Part shown: positions 54,723 to 64,000 of the stretch, one piece after another
Position numbering within the stretch: the stretch's first letter is position 1
Layout of the letters: each line of letters opens with the position of its first letter
Source of the DNA: Martelella lutilitoris
GTDB lineage: Bacteria; Pseudomonadota; Alphaproteobacteria; Rhizobiales; Rhizobiaceae
Assembly (NCBI RefSeq): GCF_016598595.1
Contig: NZ_CP066786.1
Coordinates: 4,310,535 to 4,374,534, forward strand
Direction of reading: 5' to 3'
Length of the DNA: 64,000 nucleotides
Notes under the pieces: generated by a model
The model's database searches: none
Seen by the model: the letters and a program-made list of their open reading frames with translations, nothing else
What the model was told of the DNA's origin: nothing
Translations under genes and position numbers: made by a program

Positions 54723-54732
54723 GAGCTCAGCC

Positions 54733-55641
54733 ATGTCAGACAGCACGCTGGGCCAGCCGGTCCAAAAACGAAATATTCGCCTGCAGTTGCTTTCCGAGTT
54801 CTGGCACTATTTCAGCCAGAACAAGGGTGCCGTCGTGGGTCTCGTCATTCTCATTCTTCTGGTGCTGGTGGCGATCTTCGCGCCGCTGCTCGCGCCGCAT
54901 AACCCGATCGAACAATATCGCGACATGTTCCTCACCCCTCCCTTCTGGCAGGAGGGCGGCACGCTTGAATTCCCGCTCGGAACCGACGCAGTCGGCCGCG
55001 ATATCCTATCGCGCCTCATCTATGGGTCGCGCTATTCGCTGGCAATCGGCATGATCGTCGTCTCGATCGCGCTGCTCCTTGGCATCACGCTCGGCCTTGT
55101 CGCCGGTTTCTTCAGGGGCTGGGTCGATGTGGCGATCATGCGTGTCATGGACGTGATCCTCGCCTTCCCGCCGTTGCTTCTGGCGCTGGTTCTGGTCGCC
55201 GTGCTTGGCCCCGGCCTGTTCAACGCCATGATCGCGATCGCGCTCGTGCTGCAGCCGCATTTTGCCCGGCTCACCCGCGCGGCGGTGATGGCGGAAGCGA
55301 AACGCGAATATGTCGTCTCCGCCCGCGTTGCCGGCGCCCGCAATTTCCGGCTGATGTTCAAGACCATCCTGCCGAACTGCCTGGCGCCGTTGATCGTGCA
55401 GGCGACGCTTTCGTTCTCCAACGCCATTCTCGAAGCGGCAGCGCTTGGCTTTCTCGGCATGGGCGCCCAGCCGCCGACGCCGGAATGGGGCACGATGCTA
55501 GCCGAAGCGCGGGAATTCATCCTGCGCGCCTGGTGGGTTGTCACCTTCCCCGGCCTTGCCATCCTGATCACCGTGCTGGCGATCAACCTCGTCGGCGATG
55601 GTCTGCGCGATGCGCTCGATCCCAAGCTGAAGCGGAGCTAG
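54733..55641 (+). CDS. Dipeptide-type ABC transporter permease (DppC-like)
   Basis: A 302-residue permease with the DppC N-terminal signature HYFSQNKGAVVGLVILILLVLVAIFAPLLAPH. FPLGTDAVGRDILSRLIYGSR follows, then the EAA-like loop YVVSARVAGARNFRLMFKTILPNCLAPLIV. AGGAG precedes ATG 54733. It pairs with the DppB-like subunit. Confidence 0.95.
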   Translation: MSDSTLGQPVQKRNIRLQLLSEFWHYFSQNKGAVVGLVILILLVLVAIFAPLLAPHNPIEQYRDMFLTPPFWQEGGTLEFPLGTDAVGRDILSRLIYGSRYSLAIGMIVVSIALLLGITLGLVAGFFRGWVDVAIMRVMDVILAFPPLLLALVLVAVLGPGLFNAMIAIALVLQPHFARLTRAAVMAEAKREYVVSARVAGARNFRLMFKTILPNCLAPLIVQATLSFSNAILEAAALGFLGMGAQPPTPEWGTMLAEAREFILRAWWVVTFPGLAILITVLAINLVGDGLRDALDPKLKRS

Positions 55642-55645
55642 AGAC

Positions 55646-56491
55646 ATGGAACCGCTACTCGACGTTCAAAACCTTTCCGTCAGCTTTCCGACCGCAGCGG
55701 GCGAGACCACGGTGCTGCACAATGCTTCCTATCGCATCGACCGCGGCGAGGTGCTCGCCATTGTCGGCGAGAGCGGCTCCGGCAAGTCGGTGGCCATGCT
55801 CGCCGTGATGGGGCTCCTGCCGACAACGGCGCGCGTAACGGCCGACCGCATCGCCTTCGAGGGCCGCGACATCGTCAACATGCCGGCCAAGGAACGGCGC
55901 AAGATCATCGGACGCGACATCTCGATGATCTTCCAGGAGCCGATCGCCAGCCTCAATCCGTGCTTCACCGCAGGTTTCCAGATCGAGGAAGTGCTGAAAC
56001 AGCATACCGATCTCGACACGAAGGCCCGCCACAGGCGCGCCGTCGAACTGCTGGAAGCCGTCGGCCTGCCGAACCCGGAAGACCGGCTGAAGGCCTATCC
56101 GCACCAGATGTCCGGCGGCCAGTGCCAGCGCATCATGATCGCGATCGCCATGGCCTGCTCGCCGAAACTGCTGATCGCCGACGAGCCGACCACGGCGCTC
56201 GACGTGACCATCCAGAAGCAGATCCTCGAGCTGCTTGCCCGCCTGCAGGCGGAAACCGGTATGGCGATGATCATGATCACCCACGACATGGGCGTCGTTG
56301 CCGAGACCGCAGACCGGGTGGTGGTGCAGTACAAGGGCCGCAAGATGGAAGAGGCCGACGTGCTGTCGCTGTTTGAAAACCCGAAGCATGCCTATACCCG
56401 GGCACTGCTGTCCGCCCTGCCGGAAAATGCCACCGGCGACCGGTTGCCGACCATCGACTATTCGGCCGACTTTACGGGAGAAACGCTGTGA
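55646..56491 (+). CDS. Dipeptide-type ABC transporter ATP-binding protein (DppD-like)
   Basis: A 281-residue ATPase with Walker A GESGSGKS, signature MSGGQCQR (the C replaces a common R/Q), Walker [19 protein letters not shown] and [13 protein letters not shown]. It ends in the oligopeptide-family C-terminal extension around residues 235-265. Stop overlaps the next gene's GTG. Confidence 0.95.
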   Translation: MEPLLDVQNLSVSFPTAAGETTVLHNASYRIDRGEVLAIVGESGSGKSVAMLAVMGLLPTTARVTADRIAFEGRDIVNMPAKERRKIIGRDISMIFQEPIASLNPCFTAGFQIEEVLKQHTDLDTKARHRRAVELLEAVGLPNPEDRLKAYPHQMSGGQCQRIMIAIAMACSPKLLIADEPTTALDVTIQKQILELLARLQAETGMAMIMITHDMGVVAETADRVVVQYKGRKMEEADVLSLFENPKHAYTRALLSALPENATGDRLPTIDYSADFTGETL

Positions 56492-57333
56492 GCGAGATCG
56501 TCGCAGAGGGAAAGAACATCGTCCGCGACTACATCGTGCCGGGCGGCATGTTCCACAAGGCGCGCACGGTTCGGGCGCTGAAGGGCGTCGATTTCTCCGT
56601 CGAGCGCGGCAAGACGCTGGCGCTCGTGGGGGAATCGGGCTGCGGCAAGTCCACCCTTGCCCGCATCATCACCATGATCGATGCGCAGACGGACGGCGAA
56701 CTGACGATCGAAGGCCAGAAGGTCGACATTTCCGGCACGCGGCCGACGCCGGAGCAGCGCCGCAAGGTGCAGATCGTGTTCCAGAACCCCTATGGCTCGC
56801 TCAATCCGCGCCAGAAGGTGGGCGACGTTCTGATGGAGCCGCTTCTGCTCAACACCGATTATTCGGCAACGGACCGGCGCGACAGGGCGCAGGACCTGTT
56901 GAAGAAGGTTGGCCTCGGGCCGGAGCACTTCGACCGCTATCCGCACATGTTTTCCGGCGGTCAGCGCCAGCGCATCGCCATTGCCCGCGCGCTGATCCTC
57001 AACCCGTCCCTGCTGGTGCTGGACGAACCGGTTTCCGCGCTCGACCTGTCGGTCCAGGCCCAGATCCTGAACCTGCTTGCCGACCTGCAGGATGAGTTCA
57101 ACCTCACCTATATCTTCGTCAGCCACGACCTTTCCGTGGTGCGCTATATCTGCGACGAGATCATGGTGATGTATTTCGGCGAAGTCGTGGAGCGCGGCTC
57201 GCGCGATCAGGTGTTCACCGATCCGCAGCACGCATATACCCAGACGCTGTTCAAGGCGACGCCGCGCGCCGATGTCGAAAGCATCCGCGCGCGCCTTGCC
57301 GCCAAACAGGCGAAAATGGCAGCCGGCAACTGA
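56488..57333 (+). CDS. Dipeptide-type ABC transporter ATP-binding protein (DppF-like)
   Basis: A 281-residue ATPase with Walker A GESGCGKST, signature FSGGQRQR, Walker B LLVLDEPVSALDLSVQAQ and the DppF-like VQIVFQNPYGSLNPRQKVGDVL. GTG 56488 has GGGAG upstream and overlaps the dppD-like stop by four bases. It completes the five-gene importer. Confidence 0.95.
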   Translation: MSEIVAEGKNIVRDYIVPGGMFHKARTVRALKGVDFSVERGKTLALVGESGCGKSTLARIITMIDAQTDGELTIEGQKVDISGTRPTPEQRRKVQIVFQNPYGSLNPRQKVGDVLMEPLLLNTDYSATDRRDRAQDLLKKVGLGPEHFDRYPHMFSGGQRQRIAIARALILNPSLLVLDEPVSALDLSVQAQILNLLADLQDEFNLTYIFVSHDLSVVRYICDEIMVMYFGEVVERGSRDQVFTDPQHAYTQTLFKATPRADVESIRARLAAKQAKMAAGN

Positions 57334-57343
57334 ACTTGCCGGC
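57322..57343. terminator. Hairpin between convergent ABC and betA genes
   Basis: GCCGGCAA and TTGCCGGC (8-bp arms) around CTGAAC span the end of the DppF-like gene. No T run on the plus side, so it is a weak or bidirectional terminator at best. Confidence 0.45.
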
Positions 57344-57348
57344 AAGTC

Positions 57349-59013
57349 TCAACGGTCTGACGTTTCCCAGCGCGGATTGAGCCAGGGCGCGGCATTTTCA
57401 GGCGCGAGCGGCTGGCGGCCCAGGATATGGTCGCTCGCCTTTTCGCCGACCATGATCGACGGCGCGTTGAGATTGCCGTTGGTGATGCGCGGGAAGACCG
57501 AACTGTCGGCGACCCTCAAGCCCTCGACGCCGATCACCCGGCATTCCGGATCGACCACCGCCATCTTGTCATCGGCGCGGCCCATCTTCGCCGTGCCGCA
57601 AGGGTGGTAGGCGCTTTCGGCATGTTCGCGGATGAAGCCGTCGATCTCGTCGTCGTTTTGAACATCGCTGCCCGGCTGGATCTCCTTGCCGCGATAGGGG
57701 TCGAACGCGGCTTGCGCGAAAATCTCGCGGGTGAGGCGCACGCAGCGGCGGAAATCGGCCCAATCCTTCTCGTGGCTCATATAGTTGAAGACGATCTTCG
57801 GCGCTTCCCGCGGGTTGTCGCTCTTCAGCGTGATTTCCCCGCGCGAGGGCGAGCGCATCGGCCCGACATGAGCCTGGAAACCGTGGCCTTCAGCCGGCGC
57901 GGTGCCATCATAGCGCACCGCCATCGGCAGGAAATGATACTGGATATCCGGATAGTCGACGCCCGGACGGGAGCGCACGAAGGCGGCGCTCTCGAACTGG
58001 TTGGAGGCGCCGATGCCGTTCTTGAAGAACAGCCATTGCGCGCCCGCAAGCCCCTTGCCGAAGATGTTCCAGTGCTTGTAGAGGGTGATTGGCTGGGTGC
58101 TGGCCTGCTGGATATAGACTTCCAGATGGTCCTGCAGGTTCTTGCCGACGCCGGGCCGGTCGGCGACGAGCGGAATGCCGTGCTCGGCAAGCTCGGCTGC
58201 CGGACCGATGCCGGAAAGAAGCAGCATTTTCGGCGTGTTGATCGAGGACGCCGCCAGAATGACGTCGCGGCGCGCGCGGATTGTCTCGATCCGGCCGCCG
58301 CGCTCCACCTCGACGCCGACGGCGCGGCCATCCTCGATGATCACCTTGCGGGCGAAGCAGCGGATGAGGTCGAGGTTCTGTCGCTTGAGCGCCGGCTTCA
58401 GATAGGCATTAGCCGCCGACCAGCGCCTGCCCTTCCACACCGTCTGCTCCATCGGCCCGAAGCCTTCCTGTTTCTCGCCGTTGTAATCCCCGGTCGTCTC
58501 GAAGCCCGCCTGTCTGCCCGCCTCGACAAAGGCATGGAACAGCGGGTTCCTGCGCGGGCCGCGCGTCACATGCAGCGGACCGTCCTTGCCCCGCCACGAC
58601 GGATCGCCGCCATGGCCGCCCTCATGCCAGTGCTCCATGCGCTTGAAATAGGGCAGCACATCCGCGTAAGCCCAGCCGCTCGCACCCGATTCCGCCCAGT
58701 GGTCATAGTCGCGCGCGTGGCCGCGCACATAGACCATGCCGTTGATCGAGGACGAGCCGCCGATCACCTTGCCGCGCGGGGTCACCAGACGGCGATTGCC
58801 GAGATGCGGTTCCGGCTCGGATACAAAACCCCAGTCATAGCGCTTCATGTTCATCGGGTAGGAAAGGGCGGCCGGCATCTGGATGAAGGGACCGATATCG
58901 GTCCCGCCGAATTCCAGCACCAGAACGGAATGCTTGCCGTCTTCCGACAGCCGTGCGGCCATGGCCGAACCTGCCGAACCGGAACCAACAATGACAAAAT
59001 CTGCTTCAGTCAA
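57349..59013 (-). CDS. betA: Choline dehydrogenase
   Basis: A 554-residue GMC oxidoreductase with FAD motif [18 protein letters not shown] at residues 5-22. [22 protein letters not shown] is the GMC signature 1, and a His/Asn pair sits near the end ([10 protein letters not shown] and [19 protein letters not shown]). It oxidises choline to betaine aldehyde at the membrane, the first step to glycine betaine. I chose TTG 59013 because AAAGG lies upstream and rhizobial BetA begins there; ATG 59028 lacks a site. Confidence 0.94.
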   Translation of the reverse strand: MTEADFVIVGSGSAGSAMAARLSEDGKHSVLVLEFGGTDIGPFIQMPAALSYPMNMKRYDWGFVSEPEPHLGNRRLVTPRGKVIGGSSSINGMVYVRGHARDYDHWAESGASGWAYADVLPYFKRMEHWHEGGHGGDPSWRGKDGPLHVTRGPRRNPLFHAFVEAGRQAGFETTGDYNGEKQEGFGPMEQTVWKGRRWSAANAYLKPALKRQNLDLIRCFARKVIIEDGRAVGVEVERGGRIETIRARRDVILAASSINTPKMLLLSGIGPAAELAEHGIPLVADRPGVGKNLQDHLEVYIQQASTQPITLYKHWNIFGKGLAGAQWLFFKNGIGASNQFESAAFVRSRPGVDYPDIQYHFLPMAVRYDGTAPAEGHGFQAHVGPMRSPSRGEITLKSDNPREAPKIVFNYMSHEKDWADFRRCVRLTREIFAQAAFDPYRGKEIQPGSDVQNDDEIDGFIREHAESAYHPCGTAKMGRADDKMAVVDPECRVIGVEGLRVADSSVFPRITNGNLNAPSIMVGEKASDHILGRQPLAPENAAPWLNPRWETSDR

Positions 59014-59118
59014 TTTCGAACCTTTCATTGCCGCGGCGGGCAATTATCTTACGAGGCGCCGCTTGCGGCGTTTAACCGCCCCCTCGCTACCTGACACCCT
59101 CTCCCTCCTCTCTGCGTC

Positions 59119-59141
59119 ATCCTCGGGCTTGACCCGAGGAT
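59119..59141. repeat. REP-like 23-bp palindromic repeat
   Basis: ATCCTCGGG and CCCGAGGAT arms around CTTGA, identical to 42431-42453. Confidence 0.8.
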
Positions 59142-59260
59142 CTAATCACCGTTCCATACGAGACGCGTACCGGCTGTTCCGCTAGGGTATTTCACAGCAA
59201 AACCCGCCTACTCCGCTCGCGACCAGCCGGCGTTGAACTCCCCCCTATCCCCCTTGCGTC

Positions 59261-59283
59261 ATCTTCGGGCTTGACCCGAAGAT
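59261..59283. repeat. REP-like 23-bp palindromic repeat, variant
   Basis: ATCTTCGGG and CCCGAAGAT arms around CTTGA. The changed base is matched in the other arm. It pairs head to head with 59311. Confidence 0.8.
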
Positions 59284-59310
59284 CCATGAAGCCTCTCCCC
59301 TTGCGCCTGG

Positions 59311-59333
59311 ATCCTCGGGTCAAGCCCGAGGAT
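59311..59333. repeat. REP-like 23-bp palindromic repeat, opposite orientation
   Basis: ATCCTCGGG and CCCGAGGAT arms around TCAAG, the reverse complement of the copies at 42431 and 59119. Confidence 0.8.
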
Positions 59334-59406
59334 GACACCGGAAGCGAAGGTCTTGCTTTCATCAGCCATCGCATGAGGCGCAACTGATCAAGGCCCGGTC
59401 CCCCGC

Positions 59407-60864
59407 TCAATACGGACTGTCGACCTTGCCGAGCGCCACCTGCACGGTCTTCAGCTGCGAATAGAATTCCATCGCCGCGCGGCCATTTTCCCGGCCGAAG
59501 CCCGATTGCTTGACGCCGCCGAAGGGAATTTCGACCGGGGTCAGATTGTAGGTGTTGATCCAGCAGATGCCGGCCTGAAGCGCGTCCGCGACGCGGTGGC
59601 CCCGGGCGAGATCGCGGGTGAAGACGCCGGCGGCAAGGCCGAAGGGCGTGTCATTGGCGCGGGCGATCGCTTCCTCTTCCGTTTCGAAGGCGAGCACGCT
59701 CATCACCGGCCCGAAAATCTCCTCGCGCGCGATCGTCATGTCGTCGGTGACATCGGCGAAGACGGTGGGCTCGATATAGGCGCCTCTGGCAAAGGCCTCG
59801 CCTTCGGGAGTGCCGCCGCCGGTCACAAGCCGTGCGCCCTCGCTCTTTCCCGCCTCGATATAGAACAGCACCTTGCGGCGCTGCTCCTCGGAAATCAGCG
59901 GGCCGAGATGGGTCTCGGGATCGAGCGGATCGCCGAGGCGGATTGTCTTCGTGCGCTCGACAAGCCGGGAAAGAAACGCCTCCAGAATGGATTTCTGCAC
60001 GAAGACGCGGGTGCCGTTGGAGCAGATCTGGCCGGTCGAATAGAAATTGCCGAGCATTGCGCCGCCGATCGCGTCTTCCAGATCGGCATCCTCGAAGACA
60101 ACCATGGGCGATTTGCCGCCAAGCTCCATCGTGGCGTGGCGCATGCCGGAAGCAGCGGCGGCATAGACCTTGCCGCCGGTGGGGACCGAACCGGTGAGCG
60201 ACACCTTGGCGGTCTTTGCGTGGGTGGAAAGGGCCGCCCCCACATCGCCAAAGCCCTGCACCACGTTGAAAAGCCCCTTCGGCGCGCCGGCCTCCATCAG
60301 GATTTCGGCAAGCTTCAGGGCTGAAAGCGGCGTCATTTCCGAGGGCTTGAACACCATGGCATTGCCGCAGGCAAGCGCGGGCGCGGCCTTCCACGCGGCA
60401 ATCTGGATCGGATAGTTCCATGCGCCGATGCCGACGCAGACGCCAAGCGGCTCGCGCCTGGTATAGGCAAAGCCTTCCGCAAGCGGCACGCTTTCACCGG
60501 AAAGGCCGGCGGCCTGGGCCGAAAACCATTCGAGCGCATCCGCGCCGGAGGCAGGATCGGCGACCAGCGTTTCCTGAATGGCCTTGCCGGTGTCGAGCGT
60601 CTCGAGCTTCGCCAGTGCGTCATTGCGCTCGCGCATCAGGTCGGACGCCTTTCGCAGCACGCGGGCGCGCTCGACCGGTAGCCACGCCGCCCATTCGCGC
60701 TGGGCGCGCTCGGCGGCCACCATGGCGCGTTCGATGATCGCCGGCGTTGCCGCATGCAGCGTCGCGATCACCTCGCCGGTTGCCGGGTTGATGCTGTCAA
60801 AGGCCCGGCCGTCGGTATCCTCGACATAGTCGCCGTCGATGAAATGGCTGGCTTTTTCGTGCAT
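59407..60864 (-). CDS. betB: Betaine aldehyde dehydrogenase
   Basis: A 485-residue NAD-dependent ALDH with [36 protein letters not shown]. The catalytic Glu is in [10 protein letters not shown] and the Cys in [12 protein letters not shown]. Its length and C-terminus ([23 protein letters not shown]) fit BetB. It oxidises betaine aldehyde to glycine betaine. ATG 60864 has GGAGAG upstream; 47 bases separate it from betC. Confidence 0.95.
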   Translation of the reverse strand: MHEKASHFIDGDYVEDTDGRAFDSINPATGEVIATLHAATPAIIERAMVAAERAQREWAAWLPVERARVLRKASDLMRERNDALAKLETLDTGKAIQETLVADPASGADALEWFSAQAAGLSGESVPLAEGFAYTRREPLGVCVGIGAWNYPIQIAAWKAAPALACGNAMVFKPSEMTPLSALKLAEILMEAGAPKGLFNVVQGFGDVGAALSTHAKTAKVSLTGSVPTGGKVYAAAASGMRHATMELGGKSPMVVFEDADLEDAIGGAMLGNFYSTGQICSNGTRVFVQKSILEAFLSRLVERTKTIRLGDPLDPETHLGPLISEEQRRKVLFYIEAGKSEGARLVTGGGTPEGEAFARGAYIEPTVFADVTDDMTIAREEIFGPVMSVLAFETEEEAIARANDTPFGLAAGVFTRDLARGHRVADALQAGICWINTYNLTPVEIPFGGVKQSGFGRENGRAAMEFYSQLKTVQVALGKVDSPY

Positions 60865-60911
60865 TGTTGCTCTCCGCTTTCGCGTTCGTTGGTTTTGAGG
60901 ACGAGAACGCC

Positions 60912-62429
60912 CTATTCGCCGCGCGGCCAGCGCTGGCTGGCCTCCAGAATGTTGAGGTCCATGTGGTTGCGCATGAAGCGCTCGGAGGCGTCCTTCATCG
61001 GCTGATGGTCCCAGGGGTGATAGTCGCCCTGACGCAGCGCCTCATAGACGATGTGGCGGCGCGCCTGGCTTTCGCGGATTTCGGCATCATAGGCCGCCAT
61101 GTCCCAGTATTCCCGCACCTTTGCCGCGAAGGCGGCAGCGGTTTCGGCATGGGCGGGATCGTCTGCGAGGTTGGTCAGCTCGTGCGGGTCGGCCTCAAGG
61201 TCGAAGAGTTGCGGCGCGTCGAGCTCACAATGATTATACTTGAACCGGCCCTCACGGATGGAAACCAGCGGCGCTTCCGAGGCTTCGGCCGCATATTCCA
61301 TGCGCACCGGCATTTTTCGCTCCTGCCCGGCTGCTACGGGAACAAGGCTTTCTCCGTCGGTCCACGGCGCAACGCTTGCCATGTCGACCCGCGCGAGATC
61401 GGCGAGCGTCGCGGCGATGTCGACGGTCGAGGCGGGCGTCCTGACGAGGCCCGGTTCCATGCCCGGCGCTGCAATCATCAGCGGCACGCGCGACGAGCCC
61501 TCGTAAAAGCTCATCTTGAACCACAGGCCGCGCTCGCCCAGCATGTCGCCATGGTCGGAGAGGAAGACGATGACGGTGTCTTCGGAAAGCCCGACGCCGT
61601 CCAGCGCCTCGAGGATCTCGCCGATCTTGTCGTCGATATAGGAGACATTGGCGAAATAGGCGCGCCGCGCCCTGCGGATGTCCTCCTTGGTGATATCGAA
61701 ACTGCGAAAATCATTGGCATCGAAGATCCGCTTCGAATGGCCGTCCTGCGCCGCGTAGTCGATCGGGCCGACCTCCGGCTCCAGATGGTCGCAATCCTCG
61801 TAGAGGTCCCAGTACTTCTTCCGCGCCACGTAAGGATCGTGCGGATGGGTGAAGGAGACGGTCAGCATGAAGGGCCGGTCATCCTTGCGGCGGCCGAGAT
61901 CATAGACCTTGCGCACCGCCTCATAGGCGACCTCGTCATCATATTCGAGCTGGTTGGTGATCTCGCCAATGCCCGCACCCGTGACCGAACCCATATTGTG
62001 ATACCACCAGTCGATACGTTCGCCCGGCTTGCCGTAATCCGGCGTCCAGCCGTAATCGGCGGGGTAAACGTCTGTCGTCAGCCGTTCCTCGAAACCGTGA
62101 AGCTGATCGGGGCCGACGAAGTGCATCTTGCCGGCGAGCGACGTCTGATAGCCGGCGCGGCGCAGATGATGGGCATAGGTGACGATATCGGGCGAGAACT
62201 CCGCCGCATTGTCATAGACGCGGGTGCGGCGCGGCAACTGCCCGCTCATGAAAGAGGCGCGCGCCGGGGCGCAGAGCGGCGAGCCGGTATAGGCGTTCTG
62301 AAACCGCGTCGAGCGATCCGCCAGCTTCTTCAGGTTCGGCGTGTGCAGGAAATCGGCCGGGCCATCGGGAAACAGGGTCCCGGCGAGCTGATCGACCATC
62401 AGAACGAGAATGTTCGGCCGCGCGGTCAT
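60912..62429 (-). CDS. betC: Choline-sulfatase
   Basis: A 505-residue sulfatase with the formylglycine-forming motif CxPxR at residues 53-57 (LCAPAR) and metal-binding MVDQL and [13 protein letters not shown]. The choline-sulfatase region near residues 370-400 is present. It splits choline-O-sulfate into choline and sulfate, feeding BetA and BetB. ATG 62429 overlaps the betI stop (ATGA). The betI-C-B-A order is typical of rhizobia. Confidence 0.95.
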   Translation of the reverse strand: MTARPNILVLMVDQLAGTLFPDGPADFLHTPNLKKLADRSTRFQNAYTGSPLCAPARASFMSGQLPRRTRVYDNAAEFSPDIVTYAHHLRRAGYQTSLAGKMHFVGPDQLHGFEERLTTDVYPADYGWTPDYGKPGERIDWWYHNMGSVTGAGIGEITNQLEYDDEVAYEAVRKVYDLGRRKDDRPFMLTVSFTHPHDPYVARKKYWDLYEDCDHLEPEVGPIDYAAQDGHSKRIFDANDFRSFDITKEDIRRARRAYFANVSYIDDKIGEILEALDGVGLSEDTVIVFLSDHGDMLGERGLWFKMSFYEGSSRVPLMIAAPGMEPGLVRTPASTVDIAATLADLARVDMASVAPWTDGESLVPVAAGQERKMPVRMEYAAEASEAPLVSIREGRFKYNHCELDAPQLFDLEADPHELTNLADDPAHAETAAAFAAKVREYWDMAAYDAEIRESQARRHIVYEALRQGDYHPWDHQPMKDASERFMRNHMDLNILEASQRWPRGE

Positions 62430-63016
62430 TTGGACATCTCCTTGGCAAGCGTGAGTTCGAGATATTCCCTGGTCATTTCGATAGCGCCCTTGCGCGTGGT
62501 GCTGAAATCCTTCAGCGCCGCGCGCAGGTAGAACCCGTCGATCATCGAGCCGAGGCCGGTGGCGATGCGATGGGCCGCCTCACGGCTGACGCGCTGGCGA
62601 AGCGCGAAGACGAGATTGGAGCGCAGCCGCGCTTCATAGATCGAAAGAAGCCGGCTGGCATCGCCCTTGCGCTGTGCCTGCACATAGAAGGCAAGCCAGG
62701 CGGCAACGACGGCGGGGTCAAACTGGTCGGGACCGAAACTCGCCTCGATGATGGCGACAAGCCTCTCCTCCGGCGTATGGGCGCTTTTGTAGCGGGCCTT
62801 GACCGAGGCTCCGAACTCATCAAGGATGCGCCGCATGGCCGCGAACAATATCTTGTCCTTGGAGCCGAAATAATGATGCGCGAGCGCAGGCGAGACGCCC
62901 GCCCGCTTCGCGATCTTCGCGACCGTGACCTCGACCATGCCGACTTCGCCGACTTCCTCGATCGCGGCCCTGACAAGGGCATCGCGTCGGATCGTTTCCA
63001 TTCCGGTTTTCGGCAT
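62426..63016 (-). CDS. betI: TetR family repressor BetI
   Basis: A 196-residue regulator with an N-terminal HTH (about residues 10-58; VTVAKIAKRAGVSPALAHHYFGSKDKILFAAMRRIL) and a C-terminal ligand domain typical of BetI. It represses bet genes until choline is present. The MPKTGMETIRR start matches the family. The operator candidate 63115-63134 lies 99 bases upstream, shared with divergent choX. Confidence 0.95.
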   Translation of the reverse strand: MPKTGMETIRRDALVRAAIEEVGEVGMVEVTVAKIAKRAGVSPALAHHYFGSKDKILFAAMRRILDEFGASVKARYKSAHTPEERLVAIIEASFGPDQFDPAVVAAWLAFYVQAQRKGDASRLLSIYEARLRSNLVFALRQRVSREAAHRIATGLGSMIDGFYLRAALKDFSTTRKGAIEMTREYLELTLAKEMSK

Positions 63017-63100
63017 CGGCTCAACCCGCTGAAAAAATGCTCAGAGACGTTTGGTGGCGAAGAAATATGCAACTTTGCCTGCTTCGCCGTTTACAGGAAT

Positions 63101-63112
63101 TAACATATGTTA
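63101..63112. promoter_or_regulatory. Perfect palindrome in the betI-choX interval
   Basis: TAACATATGTTA, a perfect 12-bp palindrome, lies three bases from the BetI operator candidate. It could be a second half of an extended operator or overlap a -10 region. Confidence 0.4.
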
Positions 63113-63114
63113 TA

Positions 63115-63134
63115 TTGATTGACTGATCAATCAA
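63115..63134. promoter_or_regulatory. Candidate BetI operator between betI and choX
   Basis: TTGATTGA and TCAATCAA are 8-bp perfect arms around CTGA, in the gap between divergent betI and choX. TetR-type regulators bind such palindromes. It would control both the bet operon and choline uptake. Confidence 0.65.
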
Positions 63135-63209
63135 AGAAGCCAACAGTTTTTCGCCGCGCCGGTCAAGGCGCAATGGCAATCTTGCAACGGACCCGAAAGG
63201 AACGCTGAC

Positions 63210-64000
63210 ATGTCTGATAACTTCCGAATGATCCTCGCCGCTCTTGCCGCCGCGACAACCCTTTCCGCCGGCGCCGCATCAGCCCAGGAAACGGCCTGCG
63301 ACAGCGTAAGCTTCTCCGATGTCGGCTGGACGGACATCACCACCACGACCGCGACGGCCAAGCACCTGCTCGAAGGTCTCGGCTACAAGGTCGACGTCAA
63401 GGTCCTGTCCGTTCCGGTCACCTTCGCCTCGCTGAAGAGCGACGATGTCGACGTGTTCCTCGGCAACTGGATGCCGGCCCAGACGAGCGCCATTACCCCC
63501 TATATTGATGAGGGCGAGATCGACGTCGTCGCCACCAATCTGGAAGGCACCAAATACACGCTCGCCGTGCCGACCTACACCTACGACAAGGGCCTGACGA
63601 CCTATGCCGACATCGCCAAGTTCGGCGAAGAGCTCGACAACAAGATTTACGGTATCGAGCCCGGCAATGAGGGCAATGCCTATCTCGTCTCGCTGATCGA
63701 CGAGAACAAGTTCGGCCTGAAGGATTTCGAGGTTGTCGAAAGCTCCGAGCAGGGCATGCTCGCCATGGTCGGCCGCAAATACCGCCAGGAACAGCCGATC
63801 GTCTTCCTCGGCTGGGAACCCCATCCGATGAACGCCACCTATTCGCTGAAATACCTGACCGGCGGCGAGGACTTCTTCGGCGGCGAGGGCATTGTCCGCA
63901 CCGTGACCCGCAAGGGCTTTGCCGACGAATGCCCGAATGTCGGCAAGCTTCTGACAAACCTGAAGTTCTCGCTGGCCATGGAAAACGAGATCATGGGCAA
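63210..64000 (+). CDS. choX: Choline ABC transporter substrate-binding protein (partial, cut by window end)
   Basis: 263 codons are present and the gene continues past the window. The signal peptide (residues 1-25, ending GAASA) precedes an OpuAC-type binder with the aromatic quaternary-amine box: Trp in FSDVGWTDITTTTA, Trp in VFLGNWMPAQ and Trp in FLGWEPHPMN. It delivers choline to a ChoWV-type ABC importer expected to the right. ATG 63210 has AAAGGA upstream. Divergent from betI, so uptake and oxidation of choline are probably co-regulated. Confidence 0.9.
   Translation, partial: MSDNFRMILAALAAATTLSAGAASAQETACDSVSFSDVGWTDITTTTATAKHLLEGLGYKVDVKVLSVPVTFASLKSDDVDVFLGNWMPAQTSAITPYIDEGEIDVVATNLEGTKYTLAVPTYTYDKGLTTYADIAKFGEELDNKIYGIEPGNEGNAYLVSLIDENKFGLKDFEVVESSEQGMLAMVGRKYRQEQPIVFLGWEPHPMNATYSLKYLTGGEDFFGGEGIVRTVTRKGFADECPNVGKLLTNLKFSLAMENEIMG

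Larger units (their letters stand above)
59014..59406. other. Intergenic region between betA and betB with three palindromic repeats
   Basis: 393 non-coding bases interrupt the bet cluster. They contain three REP-like elements (59119, 59261, 59311). No gene or terminator with a T run is seen. The repeats could stabilise or partly end the betB transcript before betA. Confidence 0.6.

Overview
The window is GC-rich, densely coded DNA from an alphaproteobacterium, almost certainly Hyphomicrobiales and Rhizobiaceae-like. This rests on gene content and order. The block HPr - EIIA(Man) - short HprK - ChvG - ChvI - divergent pckA, the his block (hisB, a DUF2628 gene, hisH, hisA, hisF, hisE, coaA) and hslV - GNAT - hslU are typical rhizobial chromosome segments. 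In several relatives they lie near the replication origin. Genus is not resolvable here; Martelella or a similar genus is only a guess. I saw no rRNA, tRNA, insertion sequence, prophage or CRISPR.

Bases 1-23,200 are accessory catabolism in four modules. (1) The end of a ribose-type ABC transporter operon leads into hyuA/hyuB hydantoinase-type subunits and a strong terminator. (2) On the minus strand lie a GntR/FCD regulator, a D-amino-acid (HypO-like) oxidoreductase, an M24 prolidase-like peptidase and a ketoglutarate-semialdehyde dehydrogenase. This reads as an imino-acid (hydroxyproline-like) route. (3) A CUT2 sugar ABC transporter is divergent from an SGNH esterase and a ROK regulator. (4) An RpiR regulator is divergent from a tripartite tricarboxylate transporter (TctC, a leaderless BMP-family protein, TctB, TctA), a XylX-like FAH-fold protein and a second ketoglutarate-semialdehyde dehydrogenase. 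This looks like sugar-acid uptake feeding 2-oxoglutarate.

Bases 23,200-46,200 are mostly core: a glycosyltransferase, a Crp/Fnr regulator, the nitrogen-PTS-type phosphorelay, ChvGI, pckA, ArfB, AlkB, coaA, histidine biosynthesis and the HslVU protease. Accessory insertions include a two-gene unknown module inside the his block and a pair of small DMT transporters before hslV. A parS-like site lies just after hslU. An L,D-transpeptidase-like (Tlde1/DUF2778) protein and an SLC13 permease follow.

Bases 46,200-64,000 carry nadC, nadB, nadA with a NadQ/NrtR-type regulator and a probable operator, a NUDIX hydrolase and a five-gene dipeptide ABC transporter. Last come the choline-to-glycine-betaine genes betI-betC-betB-betA, divergent from choX, which is cut by the window end.

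Regulatory signals read by eye include three GAAA-N6-TTTC sites beside the RpiR gene, two copies of an 11-mer in the GntR module, a LacI-type palindrome before pckA, inverted repeats before nadA and between betI and choX, and several terminators. Small palindromic repeats (REP-like, some paired head to head) lie near 33, 42 and 59 kb.
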